From Circinella umbellata (taxonomy: Eukaryota; Mucoromycota; Mucoromycetes; Mucorales; Lichtheimiaceae): a stretch of DNA of 64,000 nt. Below, piece by piece: positions 31,532-44,110 of the stretch. A program made the translations under genes and the position numbers. Positions within the stretch are counted from its first letter, which is position 1. Every line of letters starts with the position of its first letter. The stretch is from positions 372,001 through 436,000 of the forward strand of contig JAIWNF010000021.1 in assembly GCA_025093555.1 (NCBI GenBank), given 5' to 3'. The notes beneath the pieces are model-generated. The model did no database searches. It worked only from the letters and a program-made list of their open reading frames with translations, and was not told where the DNA came from.

Positions 31532-34012
31532 CTACTCGTCGGAATTAAAAGAAGTCCAAGAATCTAAAAGCATTAGTCTTTGTATGGTCTCTGGTGACAA
31601 ACGGTTGCGTGTATAAGGTAAGAGGAGTCGCGTTTGCGAAAAACAGCGCTCAGAAGGAGTGGCGGTTACTGGTACTGCGAAATATTGGGCAGCCATACGC
31701 GCCAAATTAGGCCACTGTGACTGAGCCTCCCAGTATAAAAATTCCGGTGCCTTTTGACCTTTCTTTCGGAGCATTGGCACACGCAATCGTTCTTGAAGAT
31801 AATCGTCAAGTTCGTCATGTTCATCGCTTGTATTATACAAACTGTATAACCGTCGCAATTCTTCGTTCGCTTCAGACTCCATTGTTACAGATTTGGGGAA
31901 ATCTGCCCAAGCATCCCTAACCATCCTTTGGCTCATGTTCTGGTATTCCTCTTCCCAACCACTGGTACGCCACCAAGTAAACTTCATATGTGGATCAAGG
32001 GCCGTTGCAACTGCATATATATGTGTATTATCAACCTTACAATAATATCTTTGCAGCTTTTGTAATCCACGTCTTGCTGCTCTCTTGAGTTCGGCTGGAT
32101 AATTACTACTTTCGACATCTTCTAAGGAATCCATTATCAAATTATAATGAACGATGGCGGTATTGATTGTCGCGTGGCTTTGACTTGCTGATAGCTCAAT
32201 GGTTGTCTCCCAGAACTTGAGGAGCATGGACTTGACCTGGGAAATGCGGGTCCATTCAAGATCACTCAGCTGGAACTCGTGCAATTCGGTATTTGTAGAA
32301 CACACACTATTATATGGGACTTGTAACAAGGATGCTCGTGTCAACATTTGGTAAGTGGAGTTCCATCGTGTTGGTACATCGAGTGACAGCTTGAGTTTTG
32401 TTGCGCAATGTATTTCTTGTGCGCGCATAAATCTCTCTGTACGTTGTGGTGAGGACCTATATTTATTGTGATATTGGATGTTTATGAGTATTTTCTGATA
32501 ATAACAACTTTTTTGCAAAAAAAAAAAAATAGTGTTTATCATACCGTATTTTTGTTATGCCTTTTCGAAGCTTAATAAGTGAGCTCATCACTTGTCGTTC
32601 GCCATTGTCCCCAAAACGATCGTGCTCGTTTGCTCTTTCTGAATCGTCGTTATTTTCTTGCTCGACATATGATTCATTCATACCCCACTTCAAAATATCT
32701 TGAACGGCTAAATTTAACACATGTCCAAGACACGGTATATGATGGCTTCTTGTACGAAACGGCCTATAGATTGGTATATTTATATTAGTGTCATGTTGAT
32801 ATATTTTGATATATTATATAATGTTGAACCTACCATCCTTTTTCTTCAGCATATTTTTCTACTTCCAGGGCCATTCTTTTCATGTTGGATGCGTTGTCAG
32901 TCGTAATTGTGAATAACTTGGGACCTAGGTTGAAATCGTTGATAATTTCCAAGAATGCTGCTGCCAAATTCTCTGCCGAATGAGGACCATTCAATGGCTG
33001 GAAACCGAGAATTACTTCTTGCATCGTCCAAGTAGAAGTTGATATCCAATGACCGGTGACCGCGAGGAAAGCATCATTATATGGACTAGTCCAACCATCA
33101 AGTGTGCAAGAAATTACAGGAAGGGAATCTAGCAAGTTGCGCAGTTTTTTTTTGTAAAAGTCATACTCTTCTTTGGTCTGAAGGTAAAATAAAATATAAT
33201 GTGTTAGTTTGTTAAATATAATGACAAAACAAAAAAAGGGGTGGGGAGAACTAATATTTTACCTTTCTTGTAATGGTGTCTGTACTTGGAAGTTTTACCA
33301 TTTCCATTGCTGTTGCTGATTGCGCAATGTTCAAGAGCTCTTGTAAATCGTCATTCTCGGCCATTGTAAAAGGAAGTTTGGTTTTAACAATGAATTTGAT
33401 AAATGTCTTTATAAAATCATCAGCTGTAAAAACTCGGGGACGTTTTGCTTGGACGAACAAATCCATCGGACCTCCAGAACGCTTAGCACCTGTATGTGGG
33501 CCATTATCTGCTGTTATTTGATGCTTGTTATGCAAATGCTTGACTAAACCAGAAGTAGAGGAATCCTTCGAAGCAAAAGAGCGGTTACAAGTACCCACCA
33601 AGCATTTAATTCGAGGGGCACCTTTATCATCAGTAAAACGTTGGCCGTATCCATATTTAAATATAAAGCTAGTTTCCTTGACGGATGAATCGTGTTGGGA
33701 TCCAGATACGACACTCGAAACGGACTCAGTGTCATTACCATCAATAGTACTTGATTGATCACGATCGATAGACATGGCAGAAGCTTGACGGGAAAAACTT
33801 GGGGTTGGAGATGAAACAATGGGAGAGTTTGAATATGGCGTTGGGTTGAACTAATGGAAAGAAATATAACAAAAGGATAAGAAGGACAATATGGTTACAA
33901 ATGTTCTTTGTGATTTTATAGCTCGATACTTTTGTATAATCAATGCTTATTTTACCTCATCGTGAAGAGCACCAAGGGGATTTCTGGATGAAGAACCGGT
34001 TTGGAATGGCAT
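31532..34012 (-). CDS. hAT transposase with BED zinc finger, five exons
   Basis: Exons on the minus strand are 34012-33956, 33850-33263, 33177-32834, 32763-32545 and 32456-31532. Every intron is GT-AG, the sum is 2133 bases and the product 710 residues without a stop. Residues ~60-110 hold the BED finger (IKCLVGTCNRSF, then LVKHLHNKH). The RNase H-like core begins near residue 225 (CTLDGWTSPYNDAFLAVTGHW) and has TITTDNASNM, then PCLGHVLNLAVQD, with RWNSTYQML after a helical insertion. The C-terminal dimerisation region includes YWEAQSQWPNLARMAAQYF, ATPSERCFSQ and NRLSPETIQRLMLL. All hallmark hAT words are present. With perfect ends this gene is likely functional. The short first exon is less certain than the rest. 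Confidence 0.88.
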
Positions 34013-34659
34013 CGCTGAAAAGTAAATTGAAGGTAGTTGTAAGTAAAAAAAAATTAACTTTCGTTGAAATATATCTGGGGAGGGAGATAACACCGTAGCC
34101 AAATAAAATAGAATAACGAAGAAAAATAATAAAGGATAACGTAAAAATGTTTTTTTTATCTAATGATTATGATGGGGTATTTATATGTTTTCTAAAACTA
34201 CTGCGGGATATAATATGTAATGGTAATAATAATAATGATAATAATGATAATTAATGATTAGCATTAATTTTGACAATGATGACTATGATGTAATTGCCAA
34301 GCAATAATTATTACAAAGCGCAAGAAGTATTGAGGATAATTATAAATAGTCGGAAGGAGTGTCTAAAAAGGAAATTATTTAAGAATAATCATAAGAAATC
34401 TCCAAAAAGGAAATCAAACTTAACAATGACACTATACCTTCCAAAAAAAACCATCTTGATACTGCTAACTACTAGTGCATATTGCCTAAAATAATTATTG
34501 ACCGAAAACTCTTTTCATCAATGGGAAGCTGATCTTTCTAGCATAATAAGCACAAAAGATATTTCACTGAAATAGTTTTTTTTTGCCAAGCTGGAACGGA
34601 AATCCAAAATGGATAACCCTGCAAGTAGCAACTATTTTTTTTTCTTATTTCTTTTTTTA

Positions 34660-34970
34660 CTTTTACAGATGTAACAACAATATTTTTTCCCTTTCAATTA
34701 ACACGGCCATTATTTTCTTTTAGGCAAAAGGCAATTACTTTTATTGGACCAACAACACTATTTTCTACCTTTCATTACTACGACCATGAATATATCTAAA
34801 GAAAGTTTTTTTTACAGATGTAACAACAATAACACAATGGCTGTTTTTTTATGGATATTTATTTTTCTGAATTACCAATAATATGTTTCTTTCTTCCATT
34901 TAACACGGCCGTCATTCATTTATTTCTTTTTGCTGATTACTTTATGGATGTAACAACAGTAATTTTCAAA
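34660..34970. repeat. Degenerate tandem units in the hAT 5' region
   Basis: GATGTAACAACA-type words recur at about 34668, 34817 and 34947. Each is followed 30-70 bases on by AACACGGCC-like or related words. Unit length is ~130-150 bases and identity is moderate. They lie between the transposase start and the right subterminal array. Confidence 0.55.
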
Positions 34971-35246
34971 CTCCCATTCAGTATGACAACGTTAAATAGA
35001 ATATTCAATAGTTGCTATTACTATTTTCGCTTCAATAGAACCACATACAACACTTAACTAAAGATCATCACCTCTATTCACTATTTAGAAAAAGTATTCA
35101 GCTTTTTTTGATAATAAACGGCATTCAGTTAAAAAATGACTTTTGTTTTTTTTATTGTACTTGTTGGCTACATATAAAGACTTATTGTGCTTATATTTTG
35201 AGATATCTGTTTTTTTCACAAAAAAAAAGACCATTAAACTACTGTC

Positions 35247-35359
35247 GGTTCCTCGGTTCTTCTCGGTTCTTCTCGGTTCTTCACGGTTCGGTTCGGTTCG
35301 GTTCTTACTAAAGGTCGGTTCGATTCGGTTCTCTTGAGGAACCGAACCGAATCGAACCG
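35247..35359. repeat. Subterminal CGGTTC hexamer array, right
   Basis: Runs of TCGGTTC-type units (some as 9-mers ending in TTCT) and, next to the tip, inverted GAACCG units. It is the counterpart of the left array. Confidence 0.85.
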
Positions 35360-35379
35360 TGAGGATCCCTAAGTAGTAT

Positions 35380-36761
35380 GATTATGTATTGATAACACTT
35401 CATTTATTAACTTGCTATCATCTCATACCATTTTTTTTCTTATATGATAGCATCTTGATTGGATCCTGTTAGATTAGAAAATTTTGATTTGTAAATTAAA
35501 TTAAAAATAAATATTATTGCAGTAAGGTTACATACTGGACACTGCTGTCTCAGCTGTTCGGAATCTGGGAGCCCCAACCAAATGGCCAAAATTCCAAATA
35601 CTTATAAGATTATTCTTGAATTACTTGCTTGGCTCTTTTACAATACTACAAAAATAAAATAAGATAATGCCTTTTTATGTTTCTATTCCATTTTTATCAT
35701 ATATTCAAGGATAAAGACACAAAGAATTCGATTATTATATTTCCCACTGTGGTAATATTTTACTATATTTATTGTTACTGTGATTTTTACTAGAATAAAA
35801 AAAATGTAAGGGTTTTTTATAAATACGGCATATTCTTTAGCTTGAAACCTCTATGTCTTATATAGCTCAAGAACAGCGAGATTTATCAGTAAATATATAG
35901 AATTAAAGTTGTTATTAATAGATGTATGCAGTTGGTTATCTGCGGAAATATATATGTGTCATAGAGATGGCGCTTAATCGAAGTACAAATACTGTTTTGT
36001 CTCTCCAGAATCAGTAGCAAGCAATATAGAGTACAATCTAGCAGCAATACGTTTACCAGGTGTTGTCATGCGATATTTTAATTTTTGCTAAGAGTATCTC
36101 TTTCAATGTTGTAAAGAAACGCAATGCTAAATACGATCATAATACAGCCCAACGTTGTTTCTGGTGTTGTTCTCTTCTGGGTAAAGTAGTGGGGGAAGAA
36201 AGTTAGGATCAATATGTATTACCAGTAGAACTTCTAATTTTTTGGTATCATTTTTGTTTGTTTTGTTTAGTAAATTCTTTACAGATGCTTTTTGTCGAGG
36301 TTCTTGAATAGAGTGTAGGAGATTGAGACATAGTATTACTAGTTTTCTCAATATGGCGCTTGTAATCAGGAGAATGGCTCAGATAACGCAGGCACTTTTT
36401 TTAGAAGCGTTTTAAAAAGGTATCTATTTTTGTATTCTTTTGTTCATCTTTTTAATTTTTTTTTACCTCTGTTAGCGTCCTTTTCAGTATAGTTCTGTTG
36501 GATCGAGAATAAAAGAACGAGCATTTATTTCTGAATCGACGTTGTTCATTTGATTTTTAAATAGTTCAATGAGTTAACGAAAAGTATGTTGGAGAATGGA
36601 ACTGTTCAGAGTCTTGGCAAAAATCACACCAACGGTTTTCTAAAAAGTATATCAAGTCCCCCCCCCCAAAAAAAAAAAAGTAAAGCATCTGGAATTTCCT
36701 TTTTCTGTTTCTTCTTTTTTTTTTCTTCAATATTCTGCGGGAAAAAAAAGTTGACAACAGA
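35380..36761. other. Boundary region between transposon block and host genes
   Basis: No convincing gene. Short minus-strand frames near 36127-36420 and 35975-36070 have mixed phases and no recognised motif; they may be remnants of an old coding region. Long C and A homopolymers (36659-36680) and pyrimidine runs lie just upstream of the DDHD gene and are probably part of its promoter/leader. Confidence 0.35.
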
Positions 36762-37858
36762 ATGCTGGAAAGAGACATTCCTCATCGTGCAATATCACCT
36801 GGTAGTCCAAGAGGTATCGGACTACAACCTGATCCTCATGCACCGGAACTTGATGTTCGATGGTAAGGAGCAGCCGATTACTTTTAATAGAACTGTAAAG
36901 GTATTTGGTTATTTTCTGGAATAACTATACTAAAAAAAGTGAGAGATTTTAAAATCACTTTTGTCAATTTTAGGTTTTATGCAGTGGATGAGCCAATCAT
37001 TAATGACAATATACAACAACGTTCCTATAAAAAGAATAAGAAATGGCTAGCTTTTTCAAAACGTGATTCAGACGCTCTTGAGTGTGCACTTCAGGTATAT
37101 ATGCGTTCTGTTTGAAAGAACAAGAAAAAAAGTGGCGATTATGTAGTAGAACTATTATCTCTAAAAAGATATTTATCAATTTTCAGAGTAATGACATATC
37201 TATTACTGTACCAGTTAATGAAGATCACTTATATGAAGTCAAAGTATTTTATCGTACATTGGCGCCAATCTATTGGGATGGACCAGTGTATCCTGTGCGA
37301 CGAGCAACATGGTTTATGCAAAACGATGGGCCGAAATGGATGCCTTGTGAGGAAGTTCTAGCGGAGCAATTCGAGGCTGGATACCGGTAAGAAAGAGAGT
37401 AAAGTTGGACATATGTTGTACACCCATAGCATAATATTAAAAGCGTGGCTTGTTGGTATTTATGAGTATCTATTTATATATTTCTTGTATTCATTGTTGC
37501 TATTAATCCGTATATTAAAGTAAACATAAACCATACGTAAATTCGGACTACGAGGGAGCTAATAGTATAACTGCAGAGCAGCGTCGTCAATCGAAACGCC
37601 AATCTTTTCCTGTAGCTAAAAAGGAGGAAAGTGACGGAATGTCAACAACAACTATAGAAGAGAAGAAGTTAGAGTTAGCATTAGCAAAACGGCCCGTGGA
37701 ACGACAGTGGAATCTATTGGGTCCATATCTTGGACAATATGTTGCATATACTGGTGCAGATACAGCATGGTTGTTATCGTAAGTTTTTATTTTTTATTAA
37801 AATTTTATCAAAGCGGAACGGCGGTGTATAAATGAAGTAAACTAAATTTTGGGTATGG

Positions 37859-37889
<31 letters not shown>

Positions 37890-37895
37890 TATGTG

Positions 37896-37926
<31 letters not shown>

Positions 37927-40101
37927 CCGTGTCGATATTTAGAAATAGTACAAGTAGTAAATTGGCAAAAAGTATTATTACTCGACTTACTAACAAACAA
38001 AATTTGGGTGGAATACGATTAATTCGCGGGTACCGTGCGGTGGATGAGCAATTACGTGGAATTAGGAAAGGAAAAACATCCAAAAATCAATCTATCAATA
38101 ATAATGAAACCCCAGATGACGGGATCTATTTGGAAACATCTAATAGCGAGAGTGATAATGAAGACGAACCGGATGACAGCATCGATAGTAGTAATGAACG
38201 TCGGATTGATCATCTTGTATTTGTGGTTCCAGGGTAAATTAATAATTGAAAAAGGGATATTACTCGTTAAAATTTTCATGTTGATAAATTGAGCTATGTA
38301 TGTATAGGGCAGGGCAGAGGTTTTCAGGTCAAACTGCAGTAGATGGTAATCAATTGAAATATACCGATGGCTAAAAGCGTATCCCATATTAACTACTATG
38401 TAAATTCTATAGATGTCAATGATTTACGTAAATCAATAAAAGTAGTATACCCAACAGCAATTGAATCGGATCGTCCTAACGGTATTCAAGTATTACCAGT
38501 CCCGTGGAGGAAAGGGGTCAGGTTCGGCTTGACGGTCAAGGATCAGATAAGTAGTGGAGGTGAAGCGGATCTTGGAATGCCAGATGGAGACGATGGATCC
38601 CCTACACTGGACGAATTGACAGTGGACAGCGTACCCAATATACGAAACATGGTATCGGATGTTATTATGGATGGTAAACTGAAAAAGGGGCAAAGAGGGG
38701 AAAGTATTATCATATGTCAATTATTTACTTTAGATGGGTATATCAGTACCTCTTTATTTAACTCCAAAGTATCGTGAACAAATGACAATTACCTTATGCA
38801 AGCTCATTAATCGTATCTATTTACGATTCATCAGCAAACATCCAGATTTCTTGGAACGTAATGGTCAGGTGTCGATTGTGGGACATTCACTAGGTGTAAG
38901 TTTTTATTTTTCCTTTTTTCCCCGAGAGATTGATATCTATTGGCTAGTAGGTTAACTTCTGGAATTGGGGGTCTGAAATAACAGGCATTAATTGCGTTTG
39001 ATATGCTTTCAAGTCAACCAATGAATTCCTCTTCAACAGATATGAAAAACCAAGTGTTGGCTGCGTTAGAACAAAATACAAACCATGATATGTTATCCAA
39101 GTCACTTATGTTTACAGCTCAAAACTTTTTTGCTCTTGGCTCACCGGCAGGCGTTATGTTGCTATTAAAAGGATACAGAATCGCATCAAGGAAAGAGTTT
39201 TTAAAATCTGGGACAGTTCCCAACCGTCGACCTGTTCAATTTTGTTATCCGGCTGTTGAAAACTTGTACAATATTTTCCATAAGGTAGTATATGGATATT
39301 TATACATAGGCACGAGTGATAGTATATCATACTAACTCTCGGGCACATATATATATATATATATATACCTGTGTATAATAGTCCGATCCTGTTGCCTATC
39401 GATTAGAGCCCTTGATATCACGACAATATGGAACGAACTTAAAGCCAGAACCTATACCACGAATAAACGAATTAATGAAAGCTCAATTCAAAGCAGCATC
39501 CAAAAAGGGTAGCACGAAAAACATTACGAATAGAGCAGGAGCTATGTACGAGTCAATTAAATATGGATTAACAGCCAACTTGGTAATGCGCGGCTTGGGA
39601 CTTTCTCGACAACAGATGTATGATGATATGGCTTCAGTCAATAATAGTGATGACGAAAATAATAGTCATAGTGACACTGACGATAATAAAACTACCGTTG
39701 TAACAACAACAGCTATTACAAGTACTAACACCAGTGCTACAGGCAGTCCTAATAATAATCCAGCAGATTGGCTATCACCTGAACGACGCCAGCAGTATAC
39801 ACACTCACGATCAAACAGCGATTCAGCTCTTCATCATGCAACAAATAGTAATAGTTTTTGGGCGAGTAGATTGGAACGACAATCAGGCACTACGCGAAGA
39901 TCTCCTCCAGCACCGTTGAATATTTATTCCGAGGGTGCAAGGCGTTTACGTATGCTTAATAGGAGCGGTCGGGTAGATTATTGTTTACAAGAAAATCACC
40001 TGGAAAACCCTTATTGGAGTGCCCTTAGTACACATCTTCAATATTGGAAAGATATGGATATAGCTGCTTTTCTCACGAGAGAAATTTATAGAGACGATTG
40101 A
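36762..40101 (+). CDS. DDHD-domain phospholipase A1-like protein
   Basis: Ten exons: 36762-36862, 36974-37094, 37187-37386, 37521-37778, 37943-38233, 38308-38345, 38413-38673, 38747-38895, 38985-39284, 39382-40101. They total 2439 bases, 812 residues. The family (animal PA-PLA1/DDHD1-2, yeast Ddl1) removes a fatty acid from phosphatidic acid and other phospholipids at internal membranes. The lipase elbow is GHSLG with Ser471, reached by VPLYLTPKYREQM. The DDHD domain starts near residue 515 (FFALGSPAG), includes SDPVAYRLEP (Asp575) and ends with GRVDYCLQE and HLQYWKDMDIAAFL. A Ser/Thr/Asn-rich stretch (~640-730) interrupts it. The early part has the family segment RWFYAVDEP and APIYWDGPVYPVRRATWF. 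The start at 36762 fits the first in-frame ATG after a stop, but an upstream exon cannot be excluded. The gene converges with the VPS9 gene. Confidence 0.88.
37858..37927. repeat. Compound microsatellite in DDHD intron 4
   Basis: About five CATA units, then an AT run, then two GT runs separated by TTT. It is inside the intron 37779-37942, ending about 15 bases before the 3' splice site. Confidence 0.9.
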
Positions 40102-40618
40102 TTTCTATTAAAGAATTGTATACGTATGCTCTTTCCTTTTTTTATTTAATAATTATTTTTCATCGCATCCATCCACGACACATACATGCACACATTCCCG
40201 TATATATTTAAAAATAAAATATTTATATATGTACATTTTTGTTCTCCATTCACCAAAAAAAAAATCCAGAAAAAACAGAAAGATTGTTAAGAAAAAAATC
40301 AAAATTAAAAAAAAAGATACGTTTGCGAGGGAGAAGAAGGAAGAAAAATGTGGGCCACTTGTTATGTGTACAAAAATGCTTGAAAGATTCTATTCTTCTG
40401 CTTTTCACCACTATTTTTTTCGGGGGGATGAACCTTACATCGCTATTAGGAGAAAGAAAGAAAAACAGAAATCGAGAGAGAGAGAGAGAGAGAGAGAGGT
40501 AAGAAAAAGAAAATAGTATAAAAGGGTTATAAAGAGTTTCCAGATAAATTTATCTGCCAGGTTGAAGAGCTACTGTATATATCTATAACTTCGTCGGGTA
40601 TGTGTGTGTAAAGCTGTG
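40102..40618. other. Convergent 3' spacer between DDHD and VPS9 genes
   Basis: AT- and A-rich, with AATAAAATA-type polyadenylation signals on the plus side near 40215 and a GA dinucleotide run at ~40474-40498. Small frames here are products of A-rich text, not genes. Confidence 0.5.
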
Positions 40619-43600
40619 TTATAAACGACGAACCGTTCTGTAAGAGCCTGTACGTTCCCCTACAATATCACCATCCAAACTTTGTAGTCCACGAAGGAAA
40701 TCACCCATTAAATCATCTTCATCGTTGCGGTGCATTGACCGAGGGTCGATACATATGGACGCTGGTCGTCGTAATCCTTCGTATTTATTACGGATATTAA
40801 TTATTTCCGGTGGGTGGTTTAGTTTCTTACTGAACAAAGAGGATGTGGAACTAAGCGAACGTTCTAATCTTCGTGTATCATTGGTTGTACTATGATCAAA
40901 ACTTTTAGCAGATCCTGTTGTTTGTGGAGAAGAAGGTCTGCTATTATTGGTAATACTCGGGGAAGTACAAAATCCTGGAAGTGGGCTTGAGTTGGAAATT
41001 GTAGGAAACGTGGTGGATATAATTGGTCTTGAGTGGCCGACATTATTGTTACTATTGTTGCTACCGTGGAGAGTACCAAATGATGCAGGACGTCCCGTAC
41101 CTGCATAATGTTGCTGATAATGATGACTATAAGTAGAAGATTTACCACTATTGGTAAGCATCCAATCATTAGTAATATCTAAACTTCTTCTGTTCATTTC
41201 TCGTGGAGTAGGAAGTACAATAGGTGGTCGGACAAGAACGCTCGGTGTAAGCGAGCTGCGGCGACTATTAATGTTACTTCCACCGGAACCATACTGATCT
41301 TCGTATTGATCTTCAATTTCAGCTGCTAAGTGATGTAAATCGGCACTATGTGATTTACGATGACGTAGTCGTGATGACGGGGCTGTCAATGTATGTGGCT
41401 GCTGATGCTGCTGTTGTTTATTGGCAGCTATAACAGGAGCAACAGAAGACGGTTGTGAAGACATCGAAACGGAACGATAATGGGAAGGTGTATGTGGAAT
41501 ATTGTTCGCTGGAATTTGGGATGCTGAGCTAAATGATGTAGATCTCCCTCGAAAACTGGGTATTTGAGGCGACAAAGCTGATGAAGTGGAGTTTGCAGAA
41601 AGTGTTGACATACCGGAACTTGCATCGTGCAAAGAGAGTGGGTCTACTTTTAAAAAGTCCGTTGCAGCTTTTAAGGTAACAAGAGCAAAACTTTAAAAAG
41701 TATATATGGTTAGTAAATATTTAGTATGTTAACTATCAAATATATAAAGAACGAAATCCAAATTTACCTATGCTCGGAACGCTCAATATGAGACAAGCGA
41801 AAATGTTCCATATAAAATACTAAACTGGCAATACGGGATATCCGACTATGAACAAGAATATAAGCAAATAAGGGTATCATTTCATCAGCTGTCACTGGGG
41901 AATCTATTATGTCATCTTATTAGTATTATTGTTAGTTTTAACGAGTGACAAAGAGATAAAAAAAATATTTTTTATACCATCGGGCGTCGTCATATTGACA
42001 GAGGTACTTTGGATATAATTTGTTACAGCTTCGGTGATGAGATCTAAGGTGGTACGAATACATGCAAGTTTTTCTAATGGGGTAAATGCCAGATGATCGG
42101 AAGCTCCTAGGAATGCCTTGGACGGTTTTTCTTCGTCGATTGATACTGAGATTGGAGGTGCAGAATCAGTATCTACCCGACGCAAACATGTAATAGCCGC
42201 CTCAAAACATTCAAGCTGCATATCCGCCATTGGATGGCTTACTGAATATCGATTTAATGTAATGGATTCTTTAGCATAAGTATTACATATTGATTCTAGA
42301 TAATTATCTTGGGAATGCAAAATAGATCGTAGTGATTGAACCCAAATCTTTTCATGCAAAAATCCCATGACAACACTATTCACACAGTTATAAAAAGTAA
42401 GTATAAGAAAATAAATAAAATTAGCTATTTTGCCAAAATAGGATGAAATGACGACATTACTTTTCCACAAGTTCTAAAAAGTGATCGTGCTCAGTTTGCA
42501 ACCTGCAGGCATCACGTAAGAGCTTATTTCTTTGTAGTATAGTCTAATAAAAGAAAACGTTACAATGAATGGGAATATGGGTTAATATTAAACATACATT
42601 TATGTTATGATAAATATAAAATGAAAATTTACCTGATACGCTTTTATGTACATATGTTGGATTTTTTCCACTGTATACGCATTAAATCCTCGAATGTACA
42701 CGTACGTCTCTACAAATTTCTGGACAGTCAATTGAAGCTCTTGCATGGCTTCAGCATTTTCGGGAAACATATTGAGAAAGTCCAAATCGCTAGACGGGAT
42801 CGCAATCAGCTGAGCAAAAAGAAAGTTATGGCACGCGCCACATGTTATAATTATTATTTTCATTTTTATAAACTTACGTTTTTGAATTTCGTGTGGTTGT
42901 AATTGATATAGTATTTGGGCTTCGAGGTTGTTGTTGTAGCTTTTTATAATCAAAATTAATAAATTTAGTATTTCAAAAATATTGTCAGCGTTCTTATTGT
43001 TGTCAAGGGAAACAAATCATTTTACATACCTGTGCTTCCCCTTCTAATGGTCTTTCAATCATCAGTACTCGAATTTTTTTTCTTGCAATATAAACCCATT
43101 CTTCAGCCATCACATTTAACGTTCTCGGCTCTTTAAATCCTGTTAAAAAAACAATAATAATAGGATCAGGTGTCATCAAATATAAGCACTGTGATTTATT
43201 ATCATTATTATTATTATCATTATTATTTTCACTTACCGGAGACGGTGCTGATTATCGGAAGTTCAATTGCTATCACTTTACCATTCGCCGCTTGATATTG
43301 TTCACGATAATATGGGGAAGGATTGTAAGAATGTGTCTCTATAATTATAGATGAAAATAAATGAGTTTTATGTTGGTTGGTTTGGTTGTTAATATATAGA
43401 AGAAAGCAAAGTGTAAGGTCAGCTCATAAAAAGCATAGTCAGATAGAGAAAAAGAAAAAGAGAAACACTCTTTCAAAATTATTCGCGATTAGAACCAAGG
43501 TTTCCAGTTTTTCCTTAAATAGCGCAGCAAAGAGAGAAAGAGAGAGTTCCCCAAAATTTTATGCAGCAAAAAAAAAAGAGCTACATATCAGGTAGAAGAA

Positions 43601-44110
43601 GGAAAAAAGGAAAAGGAAATATAGATAAAAAAACTTACCAATAAAATCTTTTGTTAAAATTAATCCTTCCAAAGATCGTGAATGGGGTACACATACGACA
43701 GAAGAACGAGAAAAGATCAAGTTAAAATGTGAACGAATATATCTATAAAATCGGTTATGTTCCAGCTCCTCCGGTTCCAAAGCTACTGTTGGAGGATGAG
43801 CAATGGAGGCAGGACGTGATCGAGACGATGTTGACGATGAAGGTGACGGGTTGGGTGAAGTGCCTGCTTTCGCTTGTACCATAGATATGAGTGTAGGGTA
43901 TGGTTGTTGTTGTTGTTGCTCCCTATTATTATTGTTACTGGAATGTTCAATGCTCGTGTTGTTGGTGTGTTGGCTGCCCACATTATTGCTTCCATGGCTG
44001 CAACCAACGATTCCAAGAGAAGTTGAAGACAATTGTGAATGTTGATGTGCATTGTGCTCTCTTTTTTTCTTTACACTATTTCTAAAAAGGTAGGGAAACG
44101 CAAAGGACAT
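40619..44110 (-). CDS. VPS9-domain Rab guanine-nucleotide exchange factor (VARP/Muk1-like)
   Basis: Nine exons on the minus strand: 44110-43639, 43338-43237, 43139-43030, 42939-42878, 42789-42633, 42543-42461, 42375-41978, 41903-41768, 41690-40619. They sum to 2592 bases, 863 residues. VPS9 domains load GTP onto Rab5-class GTPases at early endosomes. Residues ~425-525 form the domain: FTPLEKLACIRTTLDLIT, then TADEMIPLFAYIL (Asp468, Tyr476) and YMEHFRLSHIE. The N-terminal region has a Ser/Asn/His-rich stretch and HNRFYRYIRSHFNLIF-SSVVCVPHS, which resembles the N-terminus of animal VARP/ANKRD27. No ankyrin repeats follow. The last ~340 residues are low-complexity and Ser-rich, with a basic end (SYRTVRRL). 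Exon 5 is joined using the acceptor at CCCGTCTAG; the nearer acceptor would give a stop. Confidence 0.82.

Larger units (their letters stand above)
31100..35371 (-). mobile_element. hAT transposon, apparently intact and autonomous
   Basis: The ends TAGGGATCCTCA (31100-31111) and TGAGGATCCCTA (35360-35371) are exact inverses. AGTAGTAT is duplicated on both sides (31092-31099, 35372-35379). Inside each end is an array of the hexamer GAACCG/CGGTTC. A single minus-strand gene with all hAT parts and no lesions occupies the middle. Length 4272 bp. The 5' flank of the gene (34020-35240) contains degenerate ~140-bp tandem units. Confidence 0.93.

Noticed and set aside
40229..40516. Lys/Arg-rich 95-codon frame
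   Set aside because: A-rich and GA-repeat sequence in the convergent spacer; no start context or motif.
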